Notes under the pieces: generated by a model | The model's database searches: none | Seen by the model: only the letters and a program-made list of their open reading frames with translations | Told to the model about the DNA's origin: nothing | Shown here: positions 1-9,555 of the stretch, piece after piece | Layout: every line of letters begins with the position of its first letter | Numbering within the stretch: the stretch's first letter is position 1 | Program-made: the position numbers and the translations under genes | Assembly (NCBI GenBank): GCA_949987705.1 | Contig: OX465281.1 | Coordinates: forward strand, 98,178,326-98,242,325 | Direction of reading: 5' to 3' | DNA: 64,000 nt | From: Thereva unica | Taxonomy: Eukaryota; Arthropoda; Insecta; Diptera; Therevidae

Positions 1-205
1 TATGTGATATGTAAAAGCTACCAAAAAAGTTTCAAGACGCCCTAGCGAATTTTTGGTTCGTCTTTCCAAAACCTCTCCACAGCCGGCCGCTATTTAGAAT
101 AAATACATATATTTACTCTAAAAACTGCCTCTTACTTTCCGTTAAAAATTGTTAAAAAATATTGACCCGTCTCTTATTTTCTGCTAAAAATTGTTCTAAA
201 ATGTT
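1..205. other. AT-rich sequence, no gene seen
   Basis: No coding frame, terminal repeat or tRNA-like structure is visible. A short TTGTTAAAAAAT-type phrase recurs around 150 and 190, which suggests old repeat material. Confidence 0.4.
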
Positions 206-316
206 GACACGTGTATCAAAAAATTACACGTGTTTTTGGTACACGTGTATAATAAATACACGCGTTTTTACACGTGTAGGATAAAAACACGTGTACACGT
301 GTATGACGTGTACACG
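206..316. repeat. Cluster of CACGTG palindromes
   Basis: Six CACGTG hexamers, mostly in the wider frame ACACGTGT, occur within about 110 bases, separated by short A/T spacers, plus variants such as ACACGCGT and GACGTGTACACG. CACGTG is the canonical E-box read by bHLH factors, but dense copies in a TE-rich region are equally well explained as a degenerate short tandem repeat. No neighbouring promoter or gene supports a regulatory role. Confidence 0.6.
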
Positions 317-466
317 AACCCGTGACAGCTCTAGTATGAACCTACCTTTACCACAAGTATGACACGCTGCCGTAGTATCGTTTAACCGACGATGCAGCGT
401 ACGTATTGCAAGCCTAATTCTTCTTTTAAAATCCATTTTGAGATGTATAACACGCCGCCGCGCCAT
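224..466 (-). other. Unidentified 80-codon open frame, doubtful
   Basis: The N-terminal 40 residues (start at 466) are Arg-rich and contain a Cys-x-x-Cys pair (HTCGKG), so this could be a relic of a transposon DNA-binding protein. The C-terminal half is translation of the CACGTG repeat and cannot be genuine protein. I recognise no family. Confidence 0.15.
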
Positions 467-526
467 AGAGAAAAATCTAAGCAGTAGCTAAATAGTTTTT
501 GCAGTAATGTATTTGCATATTTTCGG

Positions 527-600
527 ACGAATTTACAAAAAAACTTATTTAATATGAAACAAAATTCTCCGGGGGCAATTAAAAGAAATATTTATTGTAA
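527..600 (+). repeat. 75-bp direct repeat flanking a satellite monomer, copy 1
   Basis: A phrase built around TTTAATATGAAACAAAATTC and CCGGGGGCAATTAAAA here recurs in diverged form at 1127-1200. The two copies flank the dispersed monomer at 596-955, so the monomer may sit within a duplicated older element. Confidence 0.5.
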
Positions 601-955
601 AGTCGATAACTTACTCTACTATACTCGTCATACACTTTCATTTGATACCCATAACAAGGACGTTGTAAAGAAAAAGTAAGCCGCCATTTTGTGTTGGCCG
701 CCATTTTGGGTTTTGAATGACGCCACATAGCGAAGTGTGTTCTACTTGTCACACCCTTCCATTGAATACCCATTTCGGAGGTCGGGGAGCCCAATTGCAA
801 AATTCGACTGCCATCTTGGAACCGCCATCTTGATTTTTTTACAAAATGATCAGATTGTATTTTCATGCAAACTATACGTATGTGTAAAATTTGCAGTTGA
901 TCGGTTATATGGAAGTGGGTCAAAATCAAGTTCAACGTTTGTTTACAGTACACAC
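596..955 (-). repeat. Dispersed monomer of the 270-bp TGGCGGCC satellite family
   Basis: On the minus strand this reads with the same order of motifs as the array at 37.3-39.0 kb: TTGACCCACTTCC, AAATTTTGCACAC, a TGATCATTTTGTAAAAA phrase, AAGATGGCGGTTCCAAGATGG, GGGTATTCAATGGAAGGG and CATTCAAAACCCAAAATGGCGG. It is a single diverged copy. The long minus-strand open frame across it is an accident of the repeat, because the same reading occurs in every copy of the array. Confidence 0.75.
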
Positions 956-1126
956 CGCTTAATTGCCATTGATAGCGGGGAAATCAAATGTAAACAATAA
1001 AATTCTTTGATTCTTCACCCACGTCATGGTATATTTCTTTATTCAATGTAAACAATAGTTTTTGAGCTGCAAATCAAAACTATTTATATGCCATAATTTC
1101 TTTCTCATCGGCTTTTGTTCTGGAAG

Positions 1127-1200
1127 CAAATTTACAGAAGTATTCACGTCGAAAACTTGTTTAATATGGAACAAAATTCCCCGAAGGAAATTAAAAAATA
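1127..1200 (+). repeat. 75-bp direct repeat flanking a satellite monomer, copy 2
   Basis: Diverged copy of 527-600, recognisable by TTTAATATGGAACAAAATTC followed by CCCGAAGGAAATTAAAAAA. Confidence 0.45.
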
Positions 1201-1219
1201 ATTATTTAGTCGATATATA

Positions 1220-1330
1220 CAAAAAAAGCACCGCGAGCCCAAGGATCGAACTCGCACCCCACAGATCCCACAGACAAGAATATTTCTCTCTAGCCCTTTG
1301 CGCTATGTCAAGTATTATCAGCCGCTGACC
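1220..1330 (-). repeat. tRNA-like SINE head (relic)
   Basis: On the minus strand there is a good B-box (GAGTTCGATCCTT) preceded by an A-box-like stretch around TAGCGCAAAGGGCTAGAG, in the order expected of a tRNA-derived RNA polymerase III promoter. The acceptor ends do not pair, so it is not a functional tRNA gene; a SINE head or tRNA pseudogene fits. Confidence 0.5.
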
Positions 1331-1384
1331 AATATGTTAATAAATCATTTCAGAAAGAAGAAAAAGAGAAAAAGAAAACAAAAA

Positions 1385-1475
1385 TGCTGCCCCGACCGGG
1401 GATCGAACCTGCAAGCACCACACTCCGATGAACCGAGAAACCGTAGCTCTACCCACTCACCCATCGGCCTGCTGC
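1385..1475 (-). repeat. tRNA-like SINE head, second copy type
   Basis: On the minus strand an A-box (TGAGTGGGTAGAGCT) and a B-box (GGTTCGATCCCC) are spaced as in a tRNA. Flanking stem halves do not form a clean acceptor stem. It lies about 60 bases from the other tRNA-like unit on the same strand, and both are followed by A-rich sequence, as in tRNA-derived SINEs. Confidence 0.55.
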
Positions 1476-2440
1476 CAGAATTACAACAATAAAGTAATTT
1501 GTTCGGTGCCTATGACATGTTTAGGTTGAACCAATTTTAACAGTTTTTTATGCCTAACTTCGAACTCCGTTATCAGAATTTAGAAAATATTTAACGGGAC
1601 CACCTTGGGAAGCTCCCCCTTCAAATGAACCAAAAATAAAGCAAAAAAGTTATTGGGTTACAAAGTTATGCGTGAACAGGATCACAAAATACCTAAACGT
1701 CGAATTGAGTAACCTCCTCTTTTTTGAAGTCGGTTAAAAAAGGCAGATAGAACAGAAAAACGCAGTGACAGTTTATTTGTTGTGTTTATTTACAAAATTT
1801 AATTTACATTTGTCCTCCGGCGTGAAGTAGGCCGCATTCTGGAAATCAGGGAAATTTTAAAATTTCCCAGTAGCCTCGATAGAGACCCAGATAGACCCCG
1901 ATAGAACCTGGGTTTTCAGTTTTATATGGCGAAGAACCAGTCAGTTCATTAAAAAAAACACGGCCTACAAGTGCACAAATGAAGTAAATTGTCAAGTGGT
2001 AACAATCATTTTCAATTGGGGATGGTAATAAGGGGGTGATTATCACATTTTTTTGCCGCCAAAAAAATAAGAAACAATTTTGTTTTTGCCGTAACTCGCT
2101 TAATTTCGATACTAGGAACTTCCATAAAAAAAAAACAAAATAAAGTTTTTTTTAAGCACTTTAAAAAAGTTCTATGAGTTTTGCCCGAAAAATGCATTGT
2201 TTTTGGGATATTTCATGTTGAAACTTACGATTTTGGCGTTTGCCGCTTTTCGCATCGGCAGACCTCTGAGATTGCCTCCACCTTAGCAACATGCAACATA
2301 TTAAAATTTTCAGCTACACAAGGAGGCGCACATGGTCATGGTCCGCAGCACAAGACATGAGGTGAGTTTGTCGATAAGGAAGCTAGAATTTTAGGGGGGC
2401 AAGGAAAGGAACTGACAACAGAATGTTTCTCGCAACATTT
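1476..2440. other. No gene seen; dispersed repeat sequence
   Basis: The stretch ending near 1738 (CCTCCTCTTTTTTGAAGTCGGTTAAAAA) resembles the tail of an interspersed insect repeat. The remainder shows only short open frames. A possible 48-bp spliced exon at 2314-2361 is listed separately. Confidence 0.4.
2314..2361 (+). other. Possible 48-bp internal exon, weak
   Basis: A polypyrimidine-poor but acceptable acceptor (TTTTCAG) precedes 48 bases that end in a strong donor (GAG/GTGAGT). GC content is higher than in the surroundings. One frame reads a Gly/His-rich peptide (QGGAHGHGPQHK) but meets a stop at the last codon; another frame is fully open. No family is recognised and no neighbouring exon is seen. 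Confidence 0.2.
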
Positions 2441-2655
2441 ACCTAGTTTATAGCAGAAAAATTAAATCGATTTAACTCAAAGTTACATCCAAATTTCGAA
2501 TTAGCGTATAAACGGGTATTAAATACATTCTTATAACTATGGCTTAAGCCGAAATATTTCGGTTTAAGCCATAATTCGAATTACCTCGTTTATAGGGTAA
2601 AAAATTTGGGATGATCCATAATTCGAATTATTTTTGGAGTAGCTATAAACTAGGT
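2441..2655. mobile_element. Small palindromic MITE with 14-bp inverted ends
   Basis: The ends ACCTAGTTTATAGC (2441-2454) and GCTATAAACTAGGT (2642-2655) are exact inverted repeats. Inside is a near-perfect hairpin with arms of about 17 bases centred on AAATATTT near 2555, and further inverted AATTCGAATTA motifs. There is no coding capacity. The target-site duplication is unclear. A superfamily cannot be assigned. Confidence 0.6.
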
Positions 2656-3248
2656 AATTGTCATCTTTCAAACGTTTGCCTCTAGCGCTAAATTGAAGGA
2701 TTTTTCTTGGTGAGAGGATTTGCGATATTTTTAAAATAAGTACATACTTGGTTGAGGTTTTGGTTACGACTTTTTTTTCTGGTATTTCGGTATTGACTAA
2801 CTCGATTGATTTTAGAAACGAATTTAGGTAATTATTCTTTATTTTATTTTATCTGAATTTTCGCTATTGGCTTAAAATGTTGGGGTTTGGCTTTACGTAA
2901 GTCTTTTGTTGTAGGTATATTGTGGGTGTAGATTTTTGGACACATTTTTTATAAAAAATGCCACAAAGTCGCACAACCTGGAGAGTTGTTTGCACCACCC
3001 AAAGCTGGAGAGTTGTTTGCACCATGCAAAGCGCATAAACGTGCTAAGCCAAATCTGAAATCCTTTCGATTTCCAAAATCTGGGACAAGTGCTTTTCATA
3101 AATGTTTGTAAAGTTAAATCCCCGCCCACAATAAAAAATCGCACGTCTGCTCAAAACAATTCGATCGTAATTGTTTTGGTAAAATAAATTAAAAATACTC
3201 TTCAATTAATGAAAATGGGGAAAGGCTTAATGTCAAGTCAATTTTCAG

Positions 3249-3343
3249 GGAAAACGTATGACAGAAGGAATTCAGTCTCGGACTTGCAATTACAGGATTT
3301 ATCCGTTTTAGAGTCCCCTTATCAACAGTTAAATATTGAGCCC
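3249..3343 (+). other. Possible 95-bp exon in an open frame, weak
   Basis: A CAATTTTCAG acceptor is followed by an open frame reading ...DRRNSVSDLQLQDLSVLESP... and then a CCC/GTAAAT donor. The peptide is Ser/Asp/Leu-rich and not repeat-like, unlike most open frames here, and codon use is plausible. The frame stays open to 3556, so a longer exon or chance frame is also possible. No family recognised. Confidence 0.25.
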
Positions 3344-3868
3344 GTAAATATATACTGCAAACAATGTTTGGAAGATGAAATAAAAGTATATTACAACCGG
3401 GTCATTCCATATCAAATTAACCAATGGTTTGGACGCACCACCTCCGATTATTATAATTTGTTTATATTTTTCTGGTGGAACCTAAAAAAACAAGTTTTCA
3501 AATTTTTGGCCTTCTATTTTTTTAGTTATAAATTTTCGAAAAGTCTAAAATCTTAAAATTTTAACAAATTTTGAAATTTTTAAATTAAACTAGTTCAAAA
3601 ACTATTTGACATAGAAAGCTAAAAGTAGCACCAGTGTCTTCTGATTTAATAAGGCTTTAATCTACACTCACAGGCACAATTAACCGCCCACTTACACTTT
3701 TTGTCACCCTGTTTGTTTACGTTAAGTATGGCTTATTACAGTCTTTGTTTTTTATTGAGTGGAAATTTATGAAAAAACTAAACATTGGCCTTGTGTTGGT
3801 TCTCAAATTTATTTGCCAGTAGCCTTTGTGAAATTTATTCAATGTTTGACCTCATTACCGTCACATTA

Positions 3869-4334
3869 TTTTTTTTTTATGTGACACACTAGAGACTTAG
3901 GGAACGCTCCTTTGTACTTGTCGACCATGTATTTTTTTTTTTTTGAAATGTCGAACAGCAGCTCTAGTCGGAAGATAGAGAGAGAAGTGAAGGAAAGAAC
4001 TGTCACAACCTAGCTGCGGTATTTTTATTTCACCTACTCCCAACCATTTCGCGACTCTGACATCGGGGCATCGAGAACAACTCGCTGGAGTGTTATGCCT
4101 CCTGAAACGAGTTGAATCTCATCAACCAACCGATGACATGCGCTTGGTGGAGCGGGGAAGAGAACTAATGAAGGCTATGACAGGAAGAATCAGGAATGCA
4201 AAGAGGGAGAAGAAAGAAGGAAAGTTATGCAGGCGGGAAATTCGGAAAGGCTAGGACCGTGACACCGCCGGAAATCGAACCCGGGACCTCTGGGGATAGT
4301 AGTCAGGCGCCTTACCCCTAGACTACCGAAGCCC
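3869..4334 (-). mobile_element. tRNA-derived SINE inside the Tc1 element
   Basis: Read on the minus strand, the head at 4334 shows a tRNA-like A-box region (TAGTCTAGGGGTAAGGCGCC) and a B-box (GGTTCGATTTCC), followed by about 300 bases of tRNA-unrelated body and an A-tail at 3869-3878. The last 45 bases before the tail (AGTACAAAGGAGCGTTCCC through GTCACATAAAA) resemble the 3' end of LINE-B in this window, which suggests mobilisation by that LINE. Orientation is opposite to the Tc1 transposase. No clean target-site duplication was found. Confidence 0.8.
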
Positions 4335-4395
4335 ACGATTACAATTACATTTTTCTGGTTCTCTTTTAACTTAGTGTTTAAAAGTTTTTTAATTT

Positions 4396-5397
4396 GTGTC
4401 TTTAAGATTGTTTTTGGTGATTCAAATCATAAAAATGCTGATAGATGCTAGTACAGCTAGGGCGGTCGCCTTTCCTTATGCTGGGTACAATCAACGTCGC
4501 ATCGCTAGAATTCTCGATGTACCTCGAACAACGACACGGGATGTCATTAGACGAGGCCAGGTCAAGGCAGACATCGTTGCACTTCCACCCGAGATGACCG
4601 CTTTATTGTTAGCAACGTATTGAGAGATCACTTTTCCACTGCTACTGAACCTCGTGCAAGTCTGTTTGAAGTAAGAAATATCATTGTAAGTGAAGGTACG
4701 TAGAAGAAGACTGGCAGAAACAAATTTAAGGACTTTTGGTCCAGCTCTCGCCCCACAACTTTTCCCACAACACCGTAGAGCTAGTTTTGGTTTTGCGCAG
4801 CAATATTGCGATTGGACTATGGAGCAGTGGAAGGACGTACTGTTTTCAGATGAAAGTAGAATAGCCTTAAGAGGTCCAGATAGACGTCAGGACGTCCGCA
4901 GACGTAAAAATGGGAGGTTTGCGCCCTGCGTTATAAACGAAACAGTGGGTTTGCAAGGTGGATCAATAATGATTTGGGGAGGTAATTCTAATGAGACCCG
5001 TACCGATCTTGTCGTTTTCGATAGGGGCAGCGTGAACGCTCGGACGTACGTGGAGGAAATTCTCCAAGACCATGTTGTACCGTTTGCTCCATTTATTGGA
5101 GAAAATTTTAGGCTTTTGCATGATAATGCACGTTGCCACGTCGCTAGATCTGCCACATAATACCTTAATGAGTTCGATATTCAAACTTTATTATGGCCAG
5201 CGCGTAATTCCGATATCAATCCAATGGAACACGTTTGGGGCAAGAGTACCAATGGTTATTACCCTAGAAGAGCTCAAGACCGCTGTGGCAGAGGAGTGGC
5301 ACAATATCCCTCAGACGAATATTCAGAACGTCATGGATGGTCTTCCAAACAGGGTTCAAGAAGTCATTAGAGCCCGAGGTGGTAACACCCATTATTA
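4396..5397 (+). pseudogene. Tc1-type transposase, broken
   Basis: Transposase of the Tc1 element: it would bind the inverted ends with N-terminal helix-turn-helix domains and cut and rejoin DNA with a DDE catalytic core. An N-terminal HTH piece (QRRIARILDVPRTTTRDVI, about 4480-4560) is followed by the core: FSDESR near 4850 (first Asp), GSIMIWGG near 4970, LLHDNARCHVA near 5115 (second Asp) and WPARNSDINPMEHVWG near 5195-5240 (third acidic residue). The reading frame is broken by a stop at 4621, noise to 4690, a stop at 5158-5160 and a shift near 5250 before the C-terminal segment ending at 5397. Catalytic residues survive, but the gene cannot make a full protein. Confidence 0.9.
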
Positions 5398-5689
5398 AAT
5401 TTAAAGTTAATGACAAATAATTTCTTTTTATTTAAAATAATCATTTCGTGGAAAAAAATCTTAATAAAACATTTTTTTTTGCTACATTTTCATTTGTTTT
5501 TATTTATCAAGGATTTCTTTCACATACCATCCATCAAAACTAAGTAAAATTTGACGGTTTGCAGACAAACTACAAGAATTATAGGGTGGGCGGTCAATTG
5601 TGCCTGTGAGTGTATATAAATATAATTGGAGTGACTGTCTGTGATTTCAAAATAATTGTGTTTTTTTAATTTTACATGGTTATTTACAT

Positions 5690-5880
5690 GATTTTAAAAC
5701 GAAATCACGCATTTTTGAAATTTTTGTCTGTCTGTGTGTCTGTATTTCTGTATGTCTGTATATCTGTCTGTCTGTTTGTTCGGGCTAATCTCGGAAACGA
5801 CTAATCCGATTAAAATGGGACTTTCACTGGAAGATTCAGTATTTTGGCGGGCATGTTTTAGGCTATTTATATGCAATATA
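5690..5880 (+). repeat. TCTG microsatellite and flanking dispersed repeat
   Basis: An imperfect run of CTGT/TCTG units at 5727-5780 is followed by GTTTGTTCGGGCTAATCTC, a phrase typical of a widespread insect interspersed repeat in which the run is an integral part. No coding capacity. Confidence 0.55.
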
Positions 5881-5934
5881 TATTAGCTCTACCTGTATGT
5901 ATGTATGGATGTACATATGTATGTAGACAAATCT

Positions 5935-6420
5935 TGAAAATTGTTTTTGACCCACTTCCATATAACCGATCAGCTTCAAATTTTGCACACATGTACAGTT
6001 CAAGTGACGATGCAATCTGACCATTTTATAAAATAACATGATGGCCGTTTCAAGATGGCGGCCGAATTTCGCATTTGTGCTCGCTGACCGCCGACATGGG
6101 TATCAAATGAAAGGGAGTGATAAGTATAATATAATTACCTATTTGGTGTCATTCCAAATTCAAAATGGCGGCCGGATCAAAATAACAGCCAAAACAGATG
6201 GCGTTCCATCACGACCGGTATGGGTATCAAATGAAAGGATATGACAAGTAGAATACTATTAGCTGGATGGCGTAATTCCAAATTTAAAATGGCAGCCAAC
6301 ACAAAATGACGGAATGCATTTTTTTACAACGCTCTCGGTAATGATACCAAATAAAAGTGTATGATGAGTAGAGTACAGTAAGCTGGGTAACGTCATTTTA
6401 AATATTGGTCACCACAAAAT
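5935..6420 (+). repeat. Dispersed copies of the TGGCGGCC satellite family
   Basis: One nearly complete monomer (TTGACCCACTTCC at 5948, then TTTTGCACACATG, CAATCTGACCATTTTATAAA, AAGATGGCGGCC, GACATGGGTATCAAATGAAA) is followed by partial copies of its second half at about 6190-6280 and 6340-6400. Order and spacing match the array at 37.3-39.0 kb, with heavier divergence. Confidence 0.75.
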
Positions 6421-6587
6421 AACCGAAGACATATAATAAATTAAAAGGTAGAAAACTAAAAAATATAGTTTAAAAAACTTATAAATATGCTTTTGTTTAA
6501 AAATGCACTACAAAGTAAAAACTTATGTTGAAGGAAACCTTTTTTGCTAAAGCCAGTATATAATATATGGGGCGCTAGCGAAAAGTT

Positions 6588-7212
6588 GCAGTAATAATAA
6601 AATAAGAATTTAGGTAAAGTCCCACGCTTTTTAACATTTCGAAAGGAAGGTTATTTGGCCAATATGAGATCAGGACAGTAGCAGAGATTTCGACAACTTT
6701 ACTCACATCAGGAATAACAGCTCATTTTATGCTTAAGATACCGATCGAAGAAGATCATTTGGAAAATCCTGCGTGGAACAAATCTAAAAACCTGCGTGGA
6801 AAAAATCTAAAGTTTTACAAAACTGCATGATGGCTGTCTGGGAATGCGATGAGTGTACTATGGCAAATAAAGTATCTATTAACAGATCACCGCGAGATTT
6901 TAGATGTAAAAACCAATTATTTTGGGGAGTAACTGTTTTATTGGCATAAATACCGGGCAAATGGTGCCGGCTGTCCGGACAAATATGTGGGCCGATGATA
7001 TTGATGTATGTCTGAAATGATCACTCATTTAGGGACATATTGGAAAACGTCATTTAAAGCAAAAGATGAGAGCGCAATCGGAAAACTTAGAATTCAGTAT
7101 ACTCCTCAACATAGGATATACAATAGAAAATGTTCTGAAATTAATGAGAATGATGCCAAAAAGCTGCTGGATGTTGTTTGAAAGTTCGTAATTGACGAGG
7201 AAATTTTGATGA
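6588..7212 (+). repeat. 620-bp direct duplicate, copy 1
   Basis: From AATAATAAAATAAGAATTTAGG to GACGAGGAAATTTTGATGA this stretch matches 7771-8391 with few differences and short indels. I see no intact frame in either copy. The pair could be the ends of a degenerate retroelement or a local segmental duplication; neither has LTR-like TG...CA ends that I can define. Confidence 0.7.
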
Positions 7213-7770
7213 CGATTTCGAAAATATCAACTCAACTTAATCGACTCAACTCAGTAATGCCACAAACATTGTAATACTTACAAGTGAAACATCTAACATC
7301 GTTTATAAACAAGCGTTACAGTGGATTGTAATCCAATGCCGTGCGGGCGGTATGGCCGGAAACGACGAAACACGAAGACGGGAAGCAGCAACTGTCCTTT
7401 TTAGGATCAAATCAGTAGTATCGTCTTAAAATGTTGGCAATCTTCGTCTCAAGCCATGTTCGTCAAGGGGCAAGTTCAGGGTGCCAATTATCTGACAACG
7501 TCAAAATCTACGCGTACAAGACTAATTCTGAATAAAATTGGCTAGGAATCTGTTGTGCACGTAGTATAAAAGTTTTCCGATGATTAACCTCGAATTTTAA
7601 AAAAAGTTGTAGGTAACATATTTTTATAGTCAACTTTAAAGTTTTTTATATATCCAAAATCATGTCTTGCAGATTTGTTCTTTGTTTCATTATACCCTTT
7701 TCTTATTCGGGACTATGCACTCATAATTTTGTTTTATTAAAAAGCGTTGCGACGCACGCGGGGTTTTGCT
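7213..7770. other. Spacer between the 620-bp duplicates, no intact gene
   Basis: About 560 bases of unique sequence with many stops in all frames. A GC-richer patch at 7330-7420 may be the remnant of coding sequence, but no family is recognised. Confidence 0.4.
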
Positions 7771-8391
7771 AGTAATAAAATAAGAATATAGGTAAAGTCC
7801 CACGCTTTTTAACATTTCGAAAGGTAGTTTATTTGGCCAATAAGAGATCAGGACAGTAGCAGAGATTTCGGCAACTTTACTCACATCAGGAAGAACAGCT
7901 CATTCTATGCTTAAGATACCGATCGAAGAAGATCATATGGAAAATCCGTGGAACAAATCTAAAAACCTGCGTGGAAAAAATCTATAGTTTTACAAGACTG
8001 CATGATGACTGTCTGGGAATGCGATGAGTGTACTATGGCAAATAAAGTATCTATTAACAGAACACCGCGAGATTTAAGATGTAAAAACCAATTATTTTGG
8101 GGAGTAACTGTTTTACTGGCATAGATTCCGGGAAAATGTAGCCGACTGTCTGGACAAATATTTGGGCCGATGATATTGATGCATGTCTGAAATGATCACT
8201 CATTTAGGGACATATTGGAAAACGTCATTTAAAGCAAAAGATGAGAACGCAATCGGAAAACTCAGAATTCAGTACTATTCTCCTCAACATAGGATATACA
8301 ATAGAAAATGTTCTGAGATTAATTAGAATGATGGCAGTGAGCTGCTACATGTTGTTTGAAAGTTCGTAATAGACGAGGAAATTTTTATGAG
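7771..8391 (+). repeat. 620-bp direct duplicate, copy 2
   Basis: Close copy of 6588-7212. Its right end abuts the first piece of LINE-A, so the copy may mark the 5' truncation point of that LINE. Confidence 0.7.
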
Positions 8392-8946
8392 CGACATTTA
8401 TGGACTCATCCGAAGTTCTTAAAATATTGCTGTCCATCTCCTCCAACAGCGTTGGATTTGATGGAATTTCTCCTCGCTTTATCAAGCTTCTCTCCCCCCT
8501 AATTGTGGAAACTATAACACACATTTTTAAATACTGCCTAACAATTTCCCAAGTTCCCTTGCTATGGAAAAAAGCCATAGTAATTCCATTACCTAAAAAA
8601 TCCTCTCCTTCTGACATATCCGATTTTCGTCCTATAAGTTTCTACCTTTCCTAGCCAAAGCTTTGGAGAAAGTCATCTTTATTCAAGTTGTTGGTTATCT
8701 TGATTCTAATAATTTCCTCTCTAAATTCCAATCTGGCTTCCGTAAACTTCACAGCTGTGAGACAGCTGTACTAAAGTTAACTACTGATCTGCGTTCTATG
8801 CTTGACCGAGGTGACATTGCGATATTAGTTCTTAGTTCTAAGGCGTTTGATTCTGTGGTTCACTCGTTTCTAATTTCCAAGCTTAGCCAGCTCTATAGCT
8901 CTTCCTCTTCTGCAACTCGTCTTTTTTCTTCTCTTCTTTCTAATTG
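8392..8946 (+). pseudogene. LINE-A piece 1: reverse transcriptase, N-terminal part
   Basis: Non-LTR retrotransposon reverse transcriptase, which would copy element RNA into chromosomal DNA. The translation runs from the fingers region (NSVGFDGISPRFIKLLSP; PLPKKSSPSDISDFRPIS) through QSGFRKLHSCETAV to AFDSVVHSFLISKL. The first catalytic Asp motif is altered (VLSSKAFDS where FSKAFD is expected), and a stop or frameshift lies near 8655. It is closely related to the intact frame at 45213-46850. It ends at a Ser-Asn codon pair that continues at 15766, so LINE-B has split it. Confidence 0.85.
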
Positions 8947-9555
8947 ATGGAGTTTGGCCTGGGACAGCGAGGTGTTCGGACGTTTGCTGTTCCGGTCTCT
9001 TGATTTCGCGGCGAATAATAAGTGGTGATCCATAAAGTGAAATAACAAAAGGTAAAATAAAATAAATAAAAATTTTAAATTCCATACAAAAGGAGAAATC
9101 ATAAATAGATACATAATTCATAGTGAACAATAGCCCAAAAAAAAAACAAGCAATAGAAGTTCATCCGGCGCTGCAGTCTACGCGAAGGTTCACCACACTT
9201 CACTAAACGACATCGACGAAAGACACGACCGACGAACAGCAAAAGTAAGTACCCTTGCTCCCTACCCTCTCTCGCATCACGGACCTGCAGGTGCCGCGCC
9301 CAAAATCTGTCGGTCGATAAAATTTGCCCCGTTTCAAAAGGCTTTGACGCGGACAAATTTTATTGCCTCTGATGGATGCGGCAAATGTAATTCCGGAAAA
9401 TATCCCTAAGAATGTGGCGATTGAACCCGCGCAACCGAAGTCCCGTTACAAGTCAAGCTTTGCTATTGACCTCTGTAACATTCGTGGACTTCATGCGAAT
9501 TTTTCTTTTGTTGAGTGCCACTTATCGACTTATAAACCCCCAATCTTCGCACTTA
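8947..9555 (+). pseudogene. LINE-B piece 1: 5' leader and start of endonuclease
   Basis: The first 430 bases are an untranslated leader. A short N-terminal tail starting near 9372 then leads into the apurinic endonuclease domain: NIRGLHANF and CHLSTYKPPIFAL are typical beginnings of a LINE endonuclease. Translation is interrupted exactly at IFAL by a MITE and resumes after it with SETQIS. No separate ORF1 upstream is visible. The element is of the CR1/Jockey group by the style of its endonuclease and reverse transcriptase. Confidence 0.8.

Larger units (their letters stand above)
3665..5612 (+). mobile_element. Tc1-type transposon, defective, with SINE insertion
   Basis: The two ends are inverted repeats: CACTCACAGGCACAATTAAC at 3665 and its near-complement ending at 5612 (one mismatch, GACCGCCCA versus AACCGCCCA further in). 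Both are bordered by the dinucleotide TA (3663-3664 and 5613-5614), the duplication made by Tc1/mariner elements. Without the 466-bp SINE at 3869-4334 the element is about 1.48 kb, a normal Tc1 size. The transposase inside is broken, so this copy cannot move itself. Confidence 0.9.

Noticed and set aside
1385..1475. A functional tRNA gene on the minus strand
   Set aside because: A and B boxes are good, but the acceptor and anticodon stems do not pair convincingly; a SINE head is the better reading.
4262..4334. A tRNA gene at the right end of the SINE
   Set aside because: The tRNA-like part is continuous with a SINE body and A-tail and the acceptor stem is imperfect.
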